Positions 1-8,659 of a stretch of 64,000 bases of DNA are shown in pieces; position 1 is the stretch's first letter; every line of letters starts with the position of its first letter. The notes below the pieces were generated by a model that searched no databases, was not told the DNA's origin, and worked only from the letters and a program-made list of their open reading frames with translations. This DNA is from Flexivirga endophytica (lineage in GTDB: Bacteria > Actinomycetota > Actinomycetes > Actinomycetales > Dermatophilaceae): positions 186,001 through 250,000 of the forward strand of contig NZ_BMHI01000002.1 of the NCBI RefSeq assembly GCF_014640635.1, written 5' to 3'. The position numbers were made by a program, and so were the translations under genes.

Positions 1-22
1 CCGGGTGAGAAGGAGGCACGTG

Positions 23-1159
23 ATGAGTTCGCAGTTTCCGGTCAGCCGACGCACTGTCCTACGCGCGGGAGGGGTGATCGGCAGCGGTCTCGCCCTCGGC
101 GTCGCGTCGACGCAGCCCGCGCAGGCCGATCCGCCGTGGTTCGCCAAGCTCTCGCTCGAGCAGCAGGTCGGCCAGCGGGTGATCTTCTCCTACCCGGGTC
201 CCGACCCGTCCGACGAGATGTTCCAGCTGATCAAGGACGGCATGGTCGGAGGGCTGATCTTCTTTGGCGAGAACATCCCCAGCCTCTCGCACATCGCCGA
301 CGTGGTGGCCGACCTGAAGGCCGCCCACGCGCAGAGCCCGGCGAGCGCGACGCCGCTGGTGCTGACGACCGACCAGGAAGGCGGCTACATCCGGCGCCTG
401 CGTGGTCAGGAGCCGATCCTGTCGGAGAAGAAGATCGGTGCGTCCGCGGATCCGCTCGCCGAGGCGACCAAGGCGGGCACCGGCGCGGGCGAGGCGCTCA
501 AGGCGGTCGGCATGAACCTCAATCTCGCACCGGTCGAGGACGTCTACCGCGAGGAGGGCAACTTCGACGACCAGTGGGAGCGGTCCTACAGCTCCGACCC
601 GGCCGTGTGCGGAACGCTCGGCGCCGCCTTTGTGCGCGCCCAACAGGCCACCGGCGTCGCCGCCACCGCGAAGCACTATCCCGGCCTCGGCTGGGCGACG
701 CGGGCCGAGAACACCGACCTCGGCGTCGTCACACTGACCCAGCCCGCGGCCGAGATCCGCGCCGTGGACGAGTTCGCGTTCACGCCGGTCATCGAGGCAG
801 GCGTCCAACTGGTGATGACCTCGTGGGCGACATACCCCGCGATCGACCCGGACTACCCGGCCGGCCTGTCCAAGATCTTCGTCGGCGAGGAGTTGCGCGG
901 CCGTCAGCAGTTCCGTGGCGTGACGATCACCGACGCACTCGAGGCCGGCGCCCTCGAGCCGTATGGCGACACCGGCGAACGCTCCGTGCTGTCCGCCGAA
1001 GCGGGCATGGACGTGTTGCTCGCCTCCGGTCGCGACGTCGCCCAGGGCACCGACGCGGTCACCGCGGTCGCCGCTGCGCTGCGGAGCGGCCGGCTCAACC
1101 CCGGCCACTTCAAGGTCGCGCTGACCCGGGTCCAGCGGCTGCGGAACAGCCTCGGCTGA
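23..1159 (+). CDS. Tat-exported glycoside hydrolase family 3 protein (beta-N-acetylhexosaminidase-like)
   Basis: Single-domain family 3 glycosidase of about 378 residues, the size of NagZ-type beta-N-acetylhexosaminidases, which trim N-acetylglucosamine from cell-wall fragments. The start at ATG 23 follows AAGGAGG at 10-16. The N-terminus carries a twin-arginine motif (SRRTVLR), a hydrophobic stretch and an AQA cleavage site, so export through Tat is expected. Family motifs are DQEGG (about residue 118), KHYPGLG and ITDAL, whose Asp is the likely nucleophile. The substrate is inferred from the family. It ends 20 bp from the convergent acyl-CoA ligase. A second GH3 protein lies at 31851-33254. 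Confidence 0.85.
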   Translation: MSSQFPVSRRTVLRAGGVIGSGLALGVASTQPAQADPPWFAKLSLEQQVGQRVIFSYPGPDPSDEMFQLIKDGMVGGLIFFGENIPSLSHIADVVADLKAAHAQSPASATPLVLTTDQEGGYIRRLRGQEPILSEKKIGASADPLAEATKAGTGAGEALKAVGMNLNLAPVEDVYREEGNFDDQWERSYSSDPAVCGTLGAAFVRAQQATGVAATAKHYPGLGWATRAENTDLGVVTLTQPAAEIRAVDEFAFTPVIEAGVQLVMTSWATYPAIDPDYPAGLSKIFVGEELRGRQQFRGVTITDALEAGALEPYGDTGERSVLSAEAGMDVLLASGRDVAQGTDAVTAVAAALRSGRLNPGHFKVALTRVQRLRNSLG

Positions 1160-1179
1160 GGCCGGGTGCGCGGGCCGGG

Positions 1180-3021
1180 TCAGGCGCGGCTCGCGCCATA
1201 CATCTCGTTGATGGTGTCGGCTGTCCGGTCGGTGATGACGTTGCGCTTCATCTTCAGCGTCGGTGTCAGGTCCCCGGACTCGACCGTCCACTCGACCGGC
1301 AGCAGCCGCCATTCGCGGATCGACTCGGCGCGGGACACCAGCTCGTTGGTGGTCGCGACCTGCTCCTCGATGGCGGCCAGCACGTCGGGGTGGGAGGTGA
1401 GTTCTTCACCGTTGAAGATGCCGTGGTTGCGCGCCCAGTAGGCGGCGCCGTCGGGGTCGAGCGTGAGCAGCGCGGCGACGAACGGCCGGCCGTTGCCGAC
1501 GACCATCGCCTGCCCGATGAGGGGGTGCTGGGCCAGGCTCTCCTCCAGCATGACCGGTGCGACGTTGGTGCCACCGGAGGTGATGATGAGCTCCCCGGAC
1601 CGGCCGATGATCCGCAGGTGCTCGCCGTCGAATCGGCCGAGATCGCCGGTGCGGCACCAGCCATCGGTGGTCAACGCCATCCGGGTCGACTCCGGATCGC
1701 CGCGGTAACCGACCATCGCCTGCGGTGCCTGGATGAGCACCTCCCCGTCCGGGCCGAGCGTCATACGCACGCCCGGCATCGGCGGACCGACGGTGCCGAT
1801 CTTCGCGCCGCCCGGCGGGTTGACGTTCGTGATGCCGACCTCGGTCAGCCCGTAGCCCTCGAGGATCTCGAAGCCGACACCCTTGAAGAACAGGCTCAGG
1901 TGCGGGCTCAGCGCGCTGCCACCGGAGATGATCGTGCGGCACTCGCCGCCGAGGGCGTCGCGCAGCTTGCGGTAGACCAGCCGGTCGTAGAGCCCGTACT
2001 TGTAGCGCAGGCCCCGGCTCGGTGAGGTCGTGTCCGCCATCTCGACGGCGGTCTCCTCCGCGGCCGCGAAGATGCGCGCCGCCCGGGGCCCCTTCGCCTG
2101 GGCGCTCGCGGCGGCGGCGGCATACACCTTCTCGAAGATGCGGGGCACCGACCCGATGTAGGTGGGGTGGTGCATGGTGAACGCCGCCGCGACGTGTGTC
2201 ATGTCCGGCTCGTGCACCAGCACGTACCGGGCCAGCAGCGTTGCGGTCTCGAGCACGCGGCCGAAGATGTGCGCCAGCGGCAGCATGAGCACGGTGCGCG
2301 GCTGGTCGCCGCGGTCGACCGCCTCGCGGATGACGGAGTATGCCCCGTCGGCGCTGCAGAAGAATGCGGCATGGGTGATCTCGCAGCCCTTGGGTCGTCC
2401 CGTCGTACCCGACGTGTAGACGATCCCGTGCAGATCGGACTCGGCGACCGAGCCGGCCCGCGCGTCCAGGGACGCCTCGCCCACCGAGGCGGCCGCCTGC
2501 TCGATCTGCTCCATGGCGCCTTCGTCGACGACCAGCACATCGGGTCGTATGTCGTCGGCGAGGTGATCGACGCGGGAGGCGTTGCGCAGCTCCGGGGTCT
2601 CGACGACGAAGAGTCGCGCGCCGGAATCAGTGAGGATCCACTGCACCTGTATGGCGGACGACGTGTCGTAGATCGGTGCGACGGCCACCCCGACATACGC
2701 ACACGCCCACGACAGCAGGGTCCACTCGGCCCGGGTGCGGCACATGATCGCCACGACGTCGCCGGAGTCCAGGCCGAGCCCGATCAGGCCACGCGCCAGG
2801 ACACGGATCCGGTCGCGGAAACCGCGTGCGGTGACCTCGGTCCAGCGCTCGGCCGGCGCCGAGGTGTCACCGTCGGGAGGCAGCCGGAGCACCACGGCGT
2901 CGGGTGCCTCCGCGATCCAGTCGACGGCGAGTGGACCGGTGCGCGGGAACGTCCGGACCTCCGGACCGCCGTCGAGTTCGGTGACGGTCGCGGGGCGGAA
3001 CATGTTCTGGCTGTCGGTCAT
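1180..3021 (-). CDS. long-chain fatty acid-CoA ligase, FadD15-like
   Basis: AMP-forming acyl-CoA synthetase of 613 residues, activating fatty acids with ATP and CoA for breakdown or lipid synthesis in the cytoplasm. The AMP-binding loop YTSGTTGRPKG lies near residue 205, followed by GYGLTEVG and the adenylation motif around TGDLGRF. The length and arrangement match the FadD15/FACL group of actinobacteria rather than short acyl-CoA synthetases. The start at 3021 (MTDSQNM) is the first ATG. The gene is apparently monocistronic, convergent with the upstream glycosidase. Chain-length preference cannot be read from the sequence. Confidence 0.85.
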   Translation of the reverse strand: MTDSQNMFRPATVTELDGGPEVRTFPRTGPLAVDWIAEAPDAVVLRLPPDGDTSAPAERWTEVTARGFRDRIRVLARGLIGLGLDSGDVVAIMCRTRAEWTLLSWACAYVGVAVAPIYDTSSAIQVQWILTDSGARLFVVETPELRNASRVDHLADDIRPDVLVVDEGAMEQIEQAAASVGEASLDARAGSVAESDLHGIVYTSGTTGRPKGCEITHAAFFCSADGAYSVIREAVDRGDQPRTVLMLPLAHIFGRVLETATLLARYVLVHEPDMTHVAAAFTMHHPTYIGSVPRIFEKVYAAAAASAQAKGPRAARIFAAAEETAVEMADTTSPSRGLRYKYGLYDRLVYRKLRDALGGECRTIISGGSALSPHLSLFFKGVGFEILEGYGLTEVGITNVNPPGGAKIGTVGPPMPGVRMTLGPDGEVLIQAPQAMVGYRGDPESTRMALTTDGWCRTGDLGRFDGEHLRIIGRSGELIITSGGTNVAPVMLEESLAQHPLIGQAMVVGNGRPFVAALLTLDPDGAAYWARNHGIFNGEELTSHPDVLAAIEEQVATTNELVSRAESIREWRLLPVEWTVESGDLTPTLKMKRNVITDRTADTINEMYGASRA

Positions 3022-3160
3022 CGGCGCTGCACCTCGAAGACATACGCAGCAGGTGCCTGAAAAGTCATGACGGTCAGGTTAGGCGGTGGGGCACCTTACT
3101 GAGGGGGAAACAAAGGTGCGTCAGTTCGCCACGAACCGGGCCGTTGCAGGGGCGAGCCGC

Positions 3161-3595
3161 TCAATCAGCGGCGGACAGCTTGGCCAGCAGGCGTGGAACC
3201 TGTTGCAGCGCACGCCTTTCCGCATCGTCGAGGCGCTCGCCGATGGCCGTGGCCAGCAGGTCGCGGCGGGCTGCGCGGTCTCGGGTGAGCACTATGGCGC
3301 CGGCCGCGGTGATCCGGATGAGCTGGGCGCGGGCGTCGTTCGGGTCGGGTCGGCGCTCAACCAGCCCGAGCGCCTCGACGTCCTTGACCGCCCGGCTTAT
3401 CGCCTGGTGCCGCACGTTGCGGCCGGCCGCGAGCTGGGCGATCGTTCGCGGCCCGTCGCGGTCGAGTTGGCCGAGCAACTCAGCTCGAGCGCGGGGGAGG
3501 GTGTCGGTCTGCGCGCGAGTGGCACGCACCAGCCGGCCGATGGCGGTCCGGAGTTGTTCGGCCAGCTCGCGATCGGCGTCCTGCGCGCGGCTCAC
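3161..3595 (-). CDS. MarR family transcriptional regulator
   Basis: Small winged-helix repressor of 144 residues. The recognition region (IAQLAAGRNVRHQAISRAVKDVEALGLVE, split here as helix 3 and helix 4) is followed by the wing DPNDAR, typical of MarR. MarR proteins work as dimers on short palindromes and lose DNA on ligand binding. The start overlaps the stop of the metallo-hydrolase gene by 4 bp, so the two are co-transcribed. The two palindromes at 4259-4298 in front of that operon are the obvious autoregulatory targets (inference). Confidence 0.85.
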   Translation of the reverse strand: MSRAQDADRELAEQLRTAIGRLVRATRAQTDTLPRARAELLGQLDRDGPRTIAQLAAGRNVRHQAISRAVKDVEALGLVERRPDPNDARAQLIRITAAGAIVLTRDRAARRDLLATAIGERLDDAERRALQQVPRLLAKLSAAD

Positions 3596-4260
3596 AGCTC
3601 GAGCTCTTCGCCCGGTGCGAGGTCGTGCAACGGGGTCCGGGTCAGCCCGTCGGGTCCGAGGAACTTCGTCATCGAACGCCGGCCGATCTCACTGAGCATG
3701 ACGTCGTGGATCGGCACCGTCCGCCGGGGAGCGACGGCGGTGACGAAGTCGATCGCGTCGCCCACCTTGGTCCACGGGCCACTGGTCGGCACGAGCAGCG
3801 TGTCGACCGAAAAGCCAGGCACGGCATACGAATCGCCCGGGTGATAGACCCGGGCGCCGATCAGGTAGCCGAGGTTCTCCGGCACCTCGATACCCTCGTG
3901 TATGGCGCCGTGCGCTCCCGTGAACGCGCGCACCTCGACGCCCTCGACGTCGAGCCGCCCGTCGCCGGTCACGACCTGGACCCGCGCGGCGTCGGCACCC
4001 GCATCGAGCAGTGCCTTCGCCGCGGAAGCCGGGGCGAAGACCTGCAGCCGGGGCCTGTCCGCCATCGCGGTGGTCACGAGCGGAAGGTCGACGTGGTCGA
4101 AGTGGTCGTGCGTGACCAGCACGACGTCCGCGGTCTCGAGCGACGCCTTCGCCTCGGGCGTGAACGCGCCGGGATCGACCACGACCGACACTTCGTCGGC
4201 GTCGATGCGAACACACGCGTGGGAGTGTTTGGTCAGCAGCACGGTTTGGCTCCTCGTCAT
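3592..4260 (-). CDS. metallo-beta-lactamase fold hydrolase (UlaG-like)
   Basis: MBL-fold hydrolase of about 222 residues with the metal motif THDHFDHVD near residue 50 and later metal ligands in VTGDG, HPGDS and the C-terminal IHD. The group includes UlaG-type lactonases and many uncharacterised Zn-dependent hydrolases, so the substrate is unknown. The chosen start is ATG 4258-4260 (MTRSQTVLL). An upstream ATG at 4290 would add ten Cys/Tyr/His residues and lies inside an operator, so it is unlikely. No clear ribosome site precedes 4260 and the message may be leaderless. It is first in an operon with marR. Confidence 0.75.
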   Translation of the reverse strand: MTRSQTVLLTKHSHACVRIDADEVSVVVDPGAFTPEAKASLETADVVLVTHDHFDHVDLPLVTTAMADRPRLQVFAPASAAKALLDAGADAARVQVVTGDGRLDVEGVEVRAFTGAHGAIHEGIEVPENLGYLIGARVYHPGDSYAVPGFSVDTLLVPTSGPWTKVGDAIDFVTAVAPRRTVPIHDVMLSEIGRRSMTKFLGPDGLTRTPLHDLAPGEELEL

Positions 4261-4298
4261 ACAACAATGTTGTGGATAACAATACAACATTGTTGTAT
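4259..4298. promoter_or_regulatory. paired palindromic operators, probably for the MarR protein
   Basis: Two copies of one palindrome sit between the divergent hydrolase-marR operon and the oxidase gene at 4406. ATACAACATTGTTGTAT at 4282-4298 is perfect, and ATACAACAATGTTGTGG at 4259-4275 matches at 15 of 17 positions. Their centres are 23 bp apart, about two helical turns, and the proximal copy overlaps the hydrolase start codon. The spacing and form fit MarR-family dimer sites. Assignment to the neighbouring MarR protein is inference. Confidence 0.7.
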
Positions 4299-4405
4299 GA
4301 AACTCGGAGGTAGATCAGGAGGCGATGTCGAAATCGCGGCGCCGGGGTCGTCCCTTGGTATGTCGACGGTGCAACACGCACCGTCCCCAGCCCAAGGAGC
4401 ACACC

Positions 4406-4891
4406 ATGAACGCCACCGAGCTGGCCGAAATCCTCGGCCGGGACTACAGCCAGCAGTTGTTGCAGAGCGCGATCGCCCGCGTCGCGTACACCGGTCTCGA
4501 CGGGGACCCGCGCGTCATACCGATCGGCTTCCTGTGGACCGACGGCACGATCAAGCTCTACACCGCGCCGAAGGCTCCGAAAGTGAAGGCGCTGCAGGCA
4601 AATCCGCGCGTCGCCATCACCATCGACACCGCAGGTATGCCGCCACGCATCCTCCTGATCCGGGGTGCCGCCGCCCTCGAGACGGTGGACGGTGTGCCGG
4701 ACGGCTACATCGAAGCCAGTCGCATCGGCATACCGGCGGAGATGATGGCGGACTGGGAGGCGGGTGTCCGCGCGCTCTACCAGCAGATGGTCGTGATCAC
4801 CGTGACGCCCGATTGGGCCAAGCTGCTCGACTTCGAGACGACCATCCCGCAAGCGGTCGCCGAATTGGTCGGGCAGCAGAGTGCGCGCTGA
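4406..4891 (+). CDS. pyridoxamine 5'-phosphate oxidase-like flavin-binding protein
   Basis: Protein of 161 residues with the split-barrel fold typical of FMN/F420-binding PPOX proteins. It shows the start ARVAYTGLDGDPRVIPIGFLW, here read as the first two strands, the Lys-rich loop APKAPKVKAL and the VAITID strand. The ATG at 4406 follows AAGGAG at 4394-4399. It is transcribed away from the metallo-hydrolase operon across the paired operators and is probably under the same MarR control. Members reduce or oxidise small molecules with flavin or F420, and the substrate here is unknown. Two Ile residues use the rare ATA codon inside the GTATGNC word. Confidence 0.75.
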   Translation: MNATELAEILGRDYSQQLLQSAIARVAYTGLDGDPRVIPIGFLWTDGTIKLYTAPKAPKVKALQANPRVAITIDTAGMPPRILLIRGAAALETVDGVPDGYIEASRIGIPAEMMADWEAGVRALYQQMVVITVTPDWAKLLDFETTIPQAVAELVGQQSAR

Positions 4892-4906
4892 GGTGCGAGC
4901 TGGGCG

Positions 4907-5614
4907 TCAGCGGGACTGCCACGCGTCGTCGACCGGGCGATAGCCCAGCGTGCGCAGCGTGTCGTCGAGGTCGATCGTCGGGTAGCGGTTGGCGGAGATG
5001 CCGTTGGCGACGAAGAAGTCGAAACCCTCTGCGGTCACTGCGTTTCGGATGAGATCAGCCGCGTCGCGCGGGCTGAGCCACGCGGACAGGTCGTAGTCCG
5101 GGGTGCCCGGGCCAGGCTGCGTCTCGTAGAAGTAGCCGAGGCGCAGCGCGACGACGGACACTGCCGTCGTGGCAGCGACCCACGACCCCAGCGCCTCGGC
5201 CCACGCCTTGGTCGCTCCGTAGAGATTCATCGGCCGGGGCGCATCGGTCGCCCGGGACTGGCGGCCCGCAGGTCGGGCTGCGACAGCCTGCACACTGCTG
5301 GCCAGAACCAGCCGCCGCACCTCGCACTCGGCTGCCGCCTGCGCGACGTGGTGCGCGCCGATGATGTTCGCCGGCAGCAACGAGTCCCAGTCGGCCTCCG
5401 GGTCGGGCACAGCGGCGAGATGCACGACCGCGTCCGCTCCCGCGAACGCGCTCCGGCACGCGTCCAGGTCCGTGACGTCGAGCGTGGTGACCACGTCCTC
5501 GGCGCGCAGGTCGGTCCGGCGCAGGTCCCAGTCGGTGGGCAGCATCGGCGTGATGGCGCGCCCGATCCGTCCGGCGGCGCCGGTCAGGATCACCGTGCGG
5601 GCTTCAGTTGCCAT
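4907..5614 (-). CDS. NAD-dependent epimerase/dehydratase family protein (extended SDR)
   Basis: Short protein of 235 residues from the extended short-chain dehydrogenase group. The dinucleotide motif TGAAGRIG lies at residue 10, DVTD near 47, and the active-site pair YGATK near 145. The compact length and the order of motifs resemble uronate dehydrogenases, but the match is not strong enough to name the substrate. The gene is convergent with the upstream PPOX-like gene and divergent from cobT, with 120 bp between. Confidence 0.75.
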   Translation of the reverse strand: MATEARTVILTGAAGRIGRAITPMLPTDWDLRRTDLRAEDVVTTLDVTDLDACRSAFAGADAVVHLAAVPDPEADWDSLLPANIIGAHHVAQAAAECEVRRLVLASSVQAVAARPAGRQSRATDAPRPMNLYGATKAWAEALGSWVAATTAVSVVALRLGYFYETQPGPGTPDYDLSAWLSPRDAADLIRNAVTAEGFDFFVANGISANRYPTIDLDDTLRTLGYRPVDDAWQSR

Positions 5615-5737
5615 GCCGTCGAGCGTAGCCAGGGCACCTCACTGAGTCGCTGCGCTTTCGCCTCGCCCGCTCGGCCGTGGCCGTCGGGACGTATGCCGGG
5701 GTGGTCGTGACGATGAGCCGTTCGATAGGAATGCAGC

Positions 5738-6778
5738 ATGCCCACCGTCGCCGCACCCTCCGCCCGTATCCAGCAGCAGGCCGCCGATCGCCTCGCCGCG
5801 CTCGCCACGCCACCGGGCGCACTGGGCCGGCTCGGTGACCTCGCAGTCTGGGTCGCGTCGTGTCAGGGACAGGTGCCACCGCGGCCGCTCGACAAGGTCC
5901 GACTGGTCATCTTCGCCGGCGACCACGGCGTCGCCGAGCACGGTGTGTCCGCCTTCCCGGCGTCGATCACCGGCGCCATGGTGCGCACCTTCTTGGCCGG
6001 CAAGGCCGGCGTCAACGCCTTGGCACAGGCGCACGGTGTCGCCGTACGTGTGCTCGATATCGGTGTCGCAGAGGGCTTTTCAGATCTCGACGACGAAAGT
6101 CACGCCGCGCTGACGGCATACAAGATCCGCGCCGGAAGCGGGGCGATCCATCTGGAGGACGCGCTGACCGCCGAGGAGACCGAAGCGGCGCTCGCTGCCG
6201 GTGCGTCAGTCGCGCGGGAGGAGATCGCGGTCGGGGCGCAGCTGCTGATCAGCGGTGACATGGGCATCGGCAACACCACGCCGGCCGCAGCGATGGTCGC
6301 CGCCGCGCTGGGGCTGCCCGCCGCCGAAGTGGTCGGCCGAGGCACCGGCGTCACCGAGGACGTGCTGCAGCGCAAGGCAGCGATCGTCGACGCCGCCCTG
6401 GCCCGCGCGGGTGCTCGCACCGACGACCCGGTGCAGACGCTCGCCGCACTCGGTAGCGCCGACCTCGCCGCAACCACCGGATACCTGCTCACTGCGGCAC
6501 GGCACGGCGTGCCGGTGCTCCTGGATGGGCTGATGAGCGTCGCCTGCGCGCTCACGGCCGACCGGATCGAGCCGGGCGCGGCCGCCTGGTATGCCGCCGG
6601 CCATCGCTCCACCGAGCCCGCGCAGTCGCTCGCGCTGGACAAGCTCGGCATGCAACCGCTGCTGGACCTGGGCCTGCGCCTCGGCGAAGGCTCCGGCGCC
6701 GTGGCCGCGGTGCCCGTGGTGCGCAGTGCGGTGGCGCTGTTACGGGACGTCGCGCTCCTGGCCGAGCTCGGCAACTGA
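5738..6778 (+). CDS. cobT: nicotinate-nucleotide:dimethylbenzimidazole phosphoribosyltransferase
   Basis: CobT makes alpha-ribazole phosphate, the lower-ligand precursor of cobalamin, from nicotinate mononucleotide and dimethylbenzimidazole. The 346 residues match the family's length. Visible features are the N-terminal PPGALGRL, FAGDHGV, the NAG-type Gly-rich segment GDMGIGNTTPAAA, and the C-terminal LGEGSGA, whose Glu is the catalytic base in characterised enzymes. It overlaps cobS by one base (TGATG), so the two are translationally coupled. No cobalamin riboswitch is evident in the 120 bp upstream. Confidence 0.95.
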   Translation: MPTVAAPSARIQQQAADRLAALATPPGALGRLGDLAVWVASCQGQVPPRPLDKVRLVIFAGDHGVAEHGVSAFPASITGAMVRTFLAGKAGVNALAQAHGVAVRVLDIGVAEGFSDLDDESHAALTAYKIRAGSGAIHLEDALTAEETEAALAAGASVAREEIAVGAQLLISGDMGIGNTTPAAAMVAAALGLPAAEVVGRGTGVTEDVLQRKAAIVDAALARAGARTDDPVQTLAALGSADLAATTGYLLTAARHGVPVLLDGLMSVACALTADRIEPGAAAWYAAGHRSTEPAQSLALDKLGMQPLLDLGLRLGEGSGAVAAVPVVRSAVALLRDVALLAELGN

Positions 6779-7545
6779 TGCTGCTCGACGCCTGGCGTCT
6801 CGCGCTGGGCACGCTCACCGCAGTGCGGGTGCCGCCGCCGGAGCAGGTGGACCGTCGCGTCGCCGGTATGGCGATGGTGCTCGCGCCGCTGGCGGCTGTG
6901 CCGCTCGGGGCGGCGGTCACCCTCGTCGGCCTGCTCGGCCACTGGCTCGATCTGTCGGTGTGGGTCACGGCGCTGCTCGCGGTCGGAGCCCTGGTGCTCG
7001 GCAACCGCGCCTTCCATCTGGACGGGCTGTCGGACACGGTGGACGGACTCGCCTCGTCGTTCGACGCGGAGCGGTCGCTCGCCGTGATGAAGACCGGCAC
7101 CTCCGGCCCGGCCGGGGTGGCCGCCACGGTCCTGGTCATCGGCCTGCAGACGGCCGGACTGGCTGCATTGTTCGGCCGCGCCGACTGGTGGCAGGCCGCG
7201 ATCCTCGGCGGCGTCGCCGTGTGCGTCTCGCGTGCCGCGCTGGTGATCTGCTGCGCGCGCGGAGTGCGTCCTGCGCGGGAGGACGGACTCGGCCGCACCT
7301 TCACCCAGACCGTTCCACGGTCGGTCGCTGCCATCAGCTGGCTGCTCGTGACGGTCGTGCTCGCAGCGGTCGGTGCCTGGGCTGGATTCCCTTGGTGGCG
7401 TGGCGTTTTCACGGCGGTGCTCGCGCTGGTTGCCGTCGGGGTCATCGTGTCGCGGGCCGTCCGCCGGTTCGGCGGAGTGACCGGCGACGTCTTCGGCGCT
7501 GCCGTGGAGCTGGCGCTCGTCGCCATACTCGTCGGGCTTTCCTAG
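6778..7545 (+). CDS. cobS: adenosylcobinamide-GDP ribazoletransferase (cobalamin synthase)
   Basis: CobS is the integral-membrane enzyme that joins adenosylcobinamide-GDP to alpha-ribazole (phosphate), the last step of nucleotide-loop assembly. The 255 residues hold five to seven hydrophobic segments and the family motif FHLDGLSDTVDG near residue 80, which binds metal and substrate. The start overlaps the cobT stop. It ends only 4 bp from the convergent cobU stop, so the whole loop-assembly set lies in 2.3 kb. Confidence 0.95.
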   Translation: MLLDAWRLALGTLTAVRVPPPEQVDRRVAGMAMVLAPLAAVPLGAAVTLVGLLGHWLDLSVWVTALLAVGALVLGNRAFHLDGLSDTVDGLASSFDAERSLAVMKTGTSGPAGVAATVLVIGLQTAGLAALFGRADWWQAAILGGVAVCVSRAALVICCARGVRPAREDGLGRTFTQTVPRSVAAISWLLVTVVLAAVGAWAGFPWWRGVFTAVLALVAVGVIVSRAVRRFGGVTGDVFGAAVELALVAILVGLS

Positions 7546-7549
7546 CTCG

Positions 7550-8074
7550 TCAGAGCACGAGCACGCGTCCCGCGACGACCAGGTGCACCTCGTCGCAGGC
7601 TGCTCCGAGGCGCTGATTGACCTCGCCGAGCAGGTCGCGGAAAAGCCGTCCGGAGCGATGCGCCGGCACCACGCCGAGGCCGACCTCGTTGGTCACCAGG
7701 ACGACCTGATCCCGGGTTCGCAGCACGGCCGCGGCGTCCTCGACCAGGCCGTTGACGACGTCGGCGATCTCCTCGGTGGGCGAGTCCCACAGCGCGCGCT
7801 CGTCCAGGACTGCGGTCAGCCAGGTGCCCAGGCAGTCGACGATCACCGGGCCGTCGGTGCGCAGCGCCGCCGTCAGATCACGTGTCTCGAGAGTCGTCCA
7901 GCGCGCTGGGCGTCGCTGCCGGTGTGCGGCGATGCGGGCGGCCCAGTCGGGGTCGGGATCCTCGGCGGTGGTGGGTCCGGGTGCGACATACGTGACGGAC
8001 GGCAGGTCCGCCACGAGCGCTTCGGCGTGCCGCGATTTCCCGGAGCGGACCCCGCCGGTGACCAGTGTCTTCAC
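7550..8074 (-). CDS. cobU: bifunctional adenosylcobinamide kinase/guanylyltransferase
   Basis: CobU phosphorylates adenosylcobinamide and then transfers GMP to it. The protein begins with the P-loop GGVRSGKSRHAE, then has HRQRRP, whose His takes the GMP, VDCLGTWLT, and the ending VTNEVGLGVVPAHRSGR, all diagnostic. GTG 8074 is chosen because it directly precedes the P-loop strand and follows GAAGGGA. A longer frame upstream reads into the RNA ligase gene. Length is 174 residues, normal for the family. It is transcribed towards cobS, 10 bp after the RNA ligase gene. Confidence 0.93.
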   Translation of the reverse strand: MKTLVTGGVRSGKSRHAEALVADLPSVTYVAPGPTTAEDPDPDWAARIAAHRQRRPARWTTLETRDLTAALRTDGPVIVDCLGTWLTAVLDERALWDSPTEEIADVVNGLVEDAAAVLRTRDQVVLVTNEVGLGVVPAHRSGRLFRDLLGEVNQRLGAACDEVHLVVAGRVLVL

Positions 8075-8084
8075 GTCGATCCCT

Positions 8085-8636
8085 TCACATGTCGCGCTGC
8101 AGCGGGAACGTCTGCAGTAGGCGACAGTCGTGGTTGGCCCACCATTGCAGGTCGATCCGGTCGACCGGCACCGTGGCGGGCAGCAGGTGCGCAACCCGGG
8201 CGTGAACGGCCTCGGGGGTGACCGTCGACGAGCGCTGGTCCAGCGTCAGATGCGGCACCACGTCGCTGAACTCTCCGCCATACGGCGGGTGCGCAGGGAA
8301 CGCCGCGGCCAGCCGCCTCGTCAGCAGGCGCAGCTCGTCGTCCGGCTCCGGGCGTAGGTGCAGGAGGCCATCGGGGAACTCGTGCAGCTGCGCGAGTTTG
8401 ACCTCGAAACAGGTTGTGGTGGCGGCGATTTCGGCAACGGCTGTCCGGTCGTCGGCGGTCGGCGCGGGCACCCATGGTCCGAGGACGGTGATGTGCGCGT
8501 GCGCGAAGCCGGTATCGGCGGACACGAACGACCTGTCGTAGAACGCGGTGCGCTCCCGGACCACTTCTTCGAGGGCGGGCACCGGGACAGCGAGGACGGT
8601 GTGGCCCATCAGTGGGTCGTCCGCGGCTGAAGGCAT
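8085..8636 (-). CDS. 2'-5' RNA ligase family protein (2H phosphoesterase)
   Basis: Protein of 183 residues with the two His-x-Thr motifs of the 2H phosphoesterase fold, HITVLGPW near residue 48 and HLTLDQ near 130. Members act on 2',3'-cyclic phosphates or 2'-5' linkages in RNA or nucleotides, and the physiological substrate of the bacterial enzymes is mostly unknown. It stands 10 bp upstream of cobU on the same strand and probably shares its message. No known link exists between this activity and cobalamin synthesis. Confidence 0.8.
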   Translation of the reverse strand: MPSAADDPLMGHTVLAVPVPALEEVVRERTAFYDRSFVSADTGFAHAHITVLGPWVPAPTADDRTAVAEIAATTTCFEVKLAQLHEFPDGLLHLRPEPDDELRLLTRRLAAAFPAHPPYGGEFSDVVPHLTLDQRSSTVTPEAVHARVAHLLPATVPVDRIDLQWWANHDCRLLQTFPLQRDM

Positions 8637-8659
8637 CTGCCTACGATAGAAAGGGCCGC

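Noticed and set aside
5615-5737. Possible cobalamin riboswitch upstream of cobT
   Set aside because: No B12-box-like sequence or paired elements were seen in 120 bp, and the region is too short for a full riboswitch.
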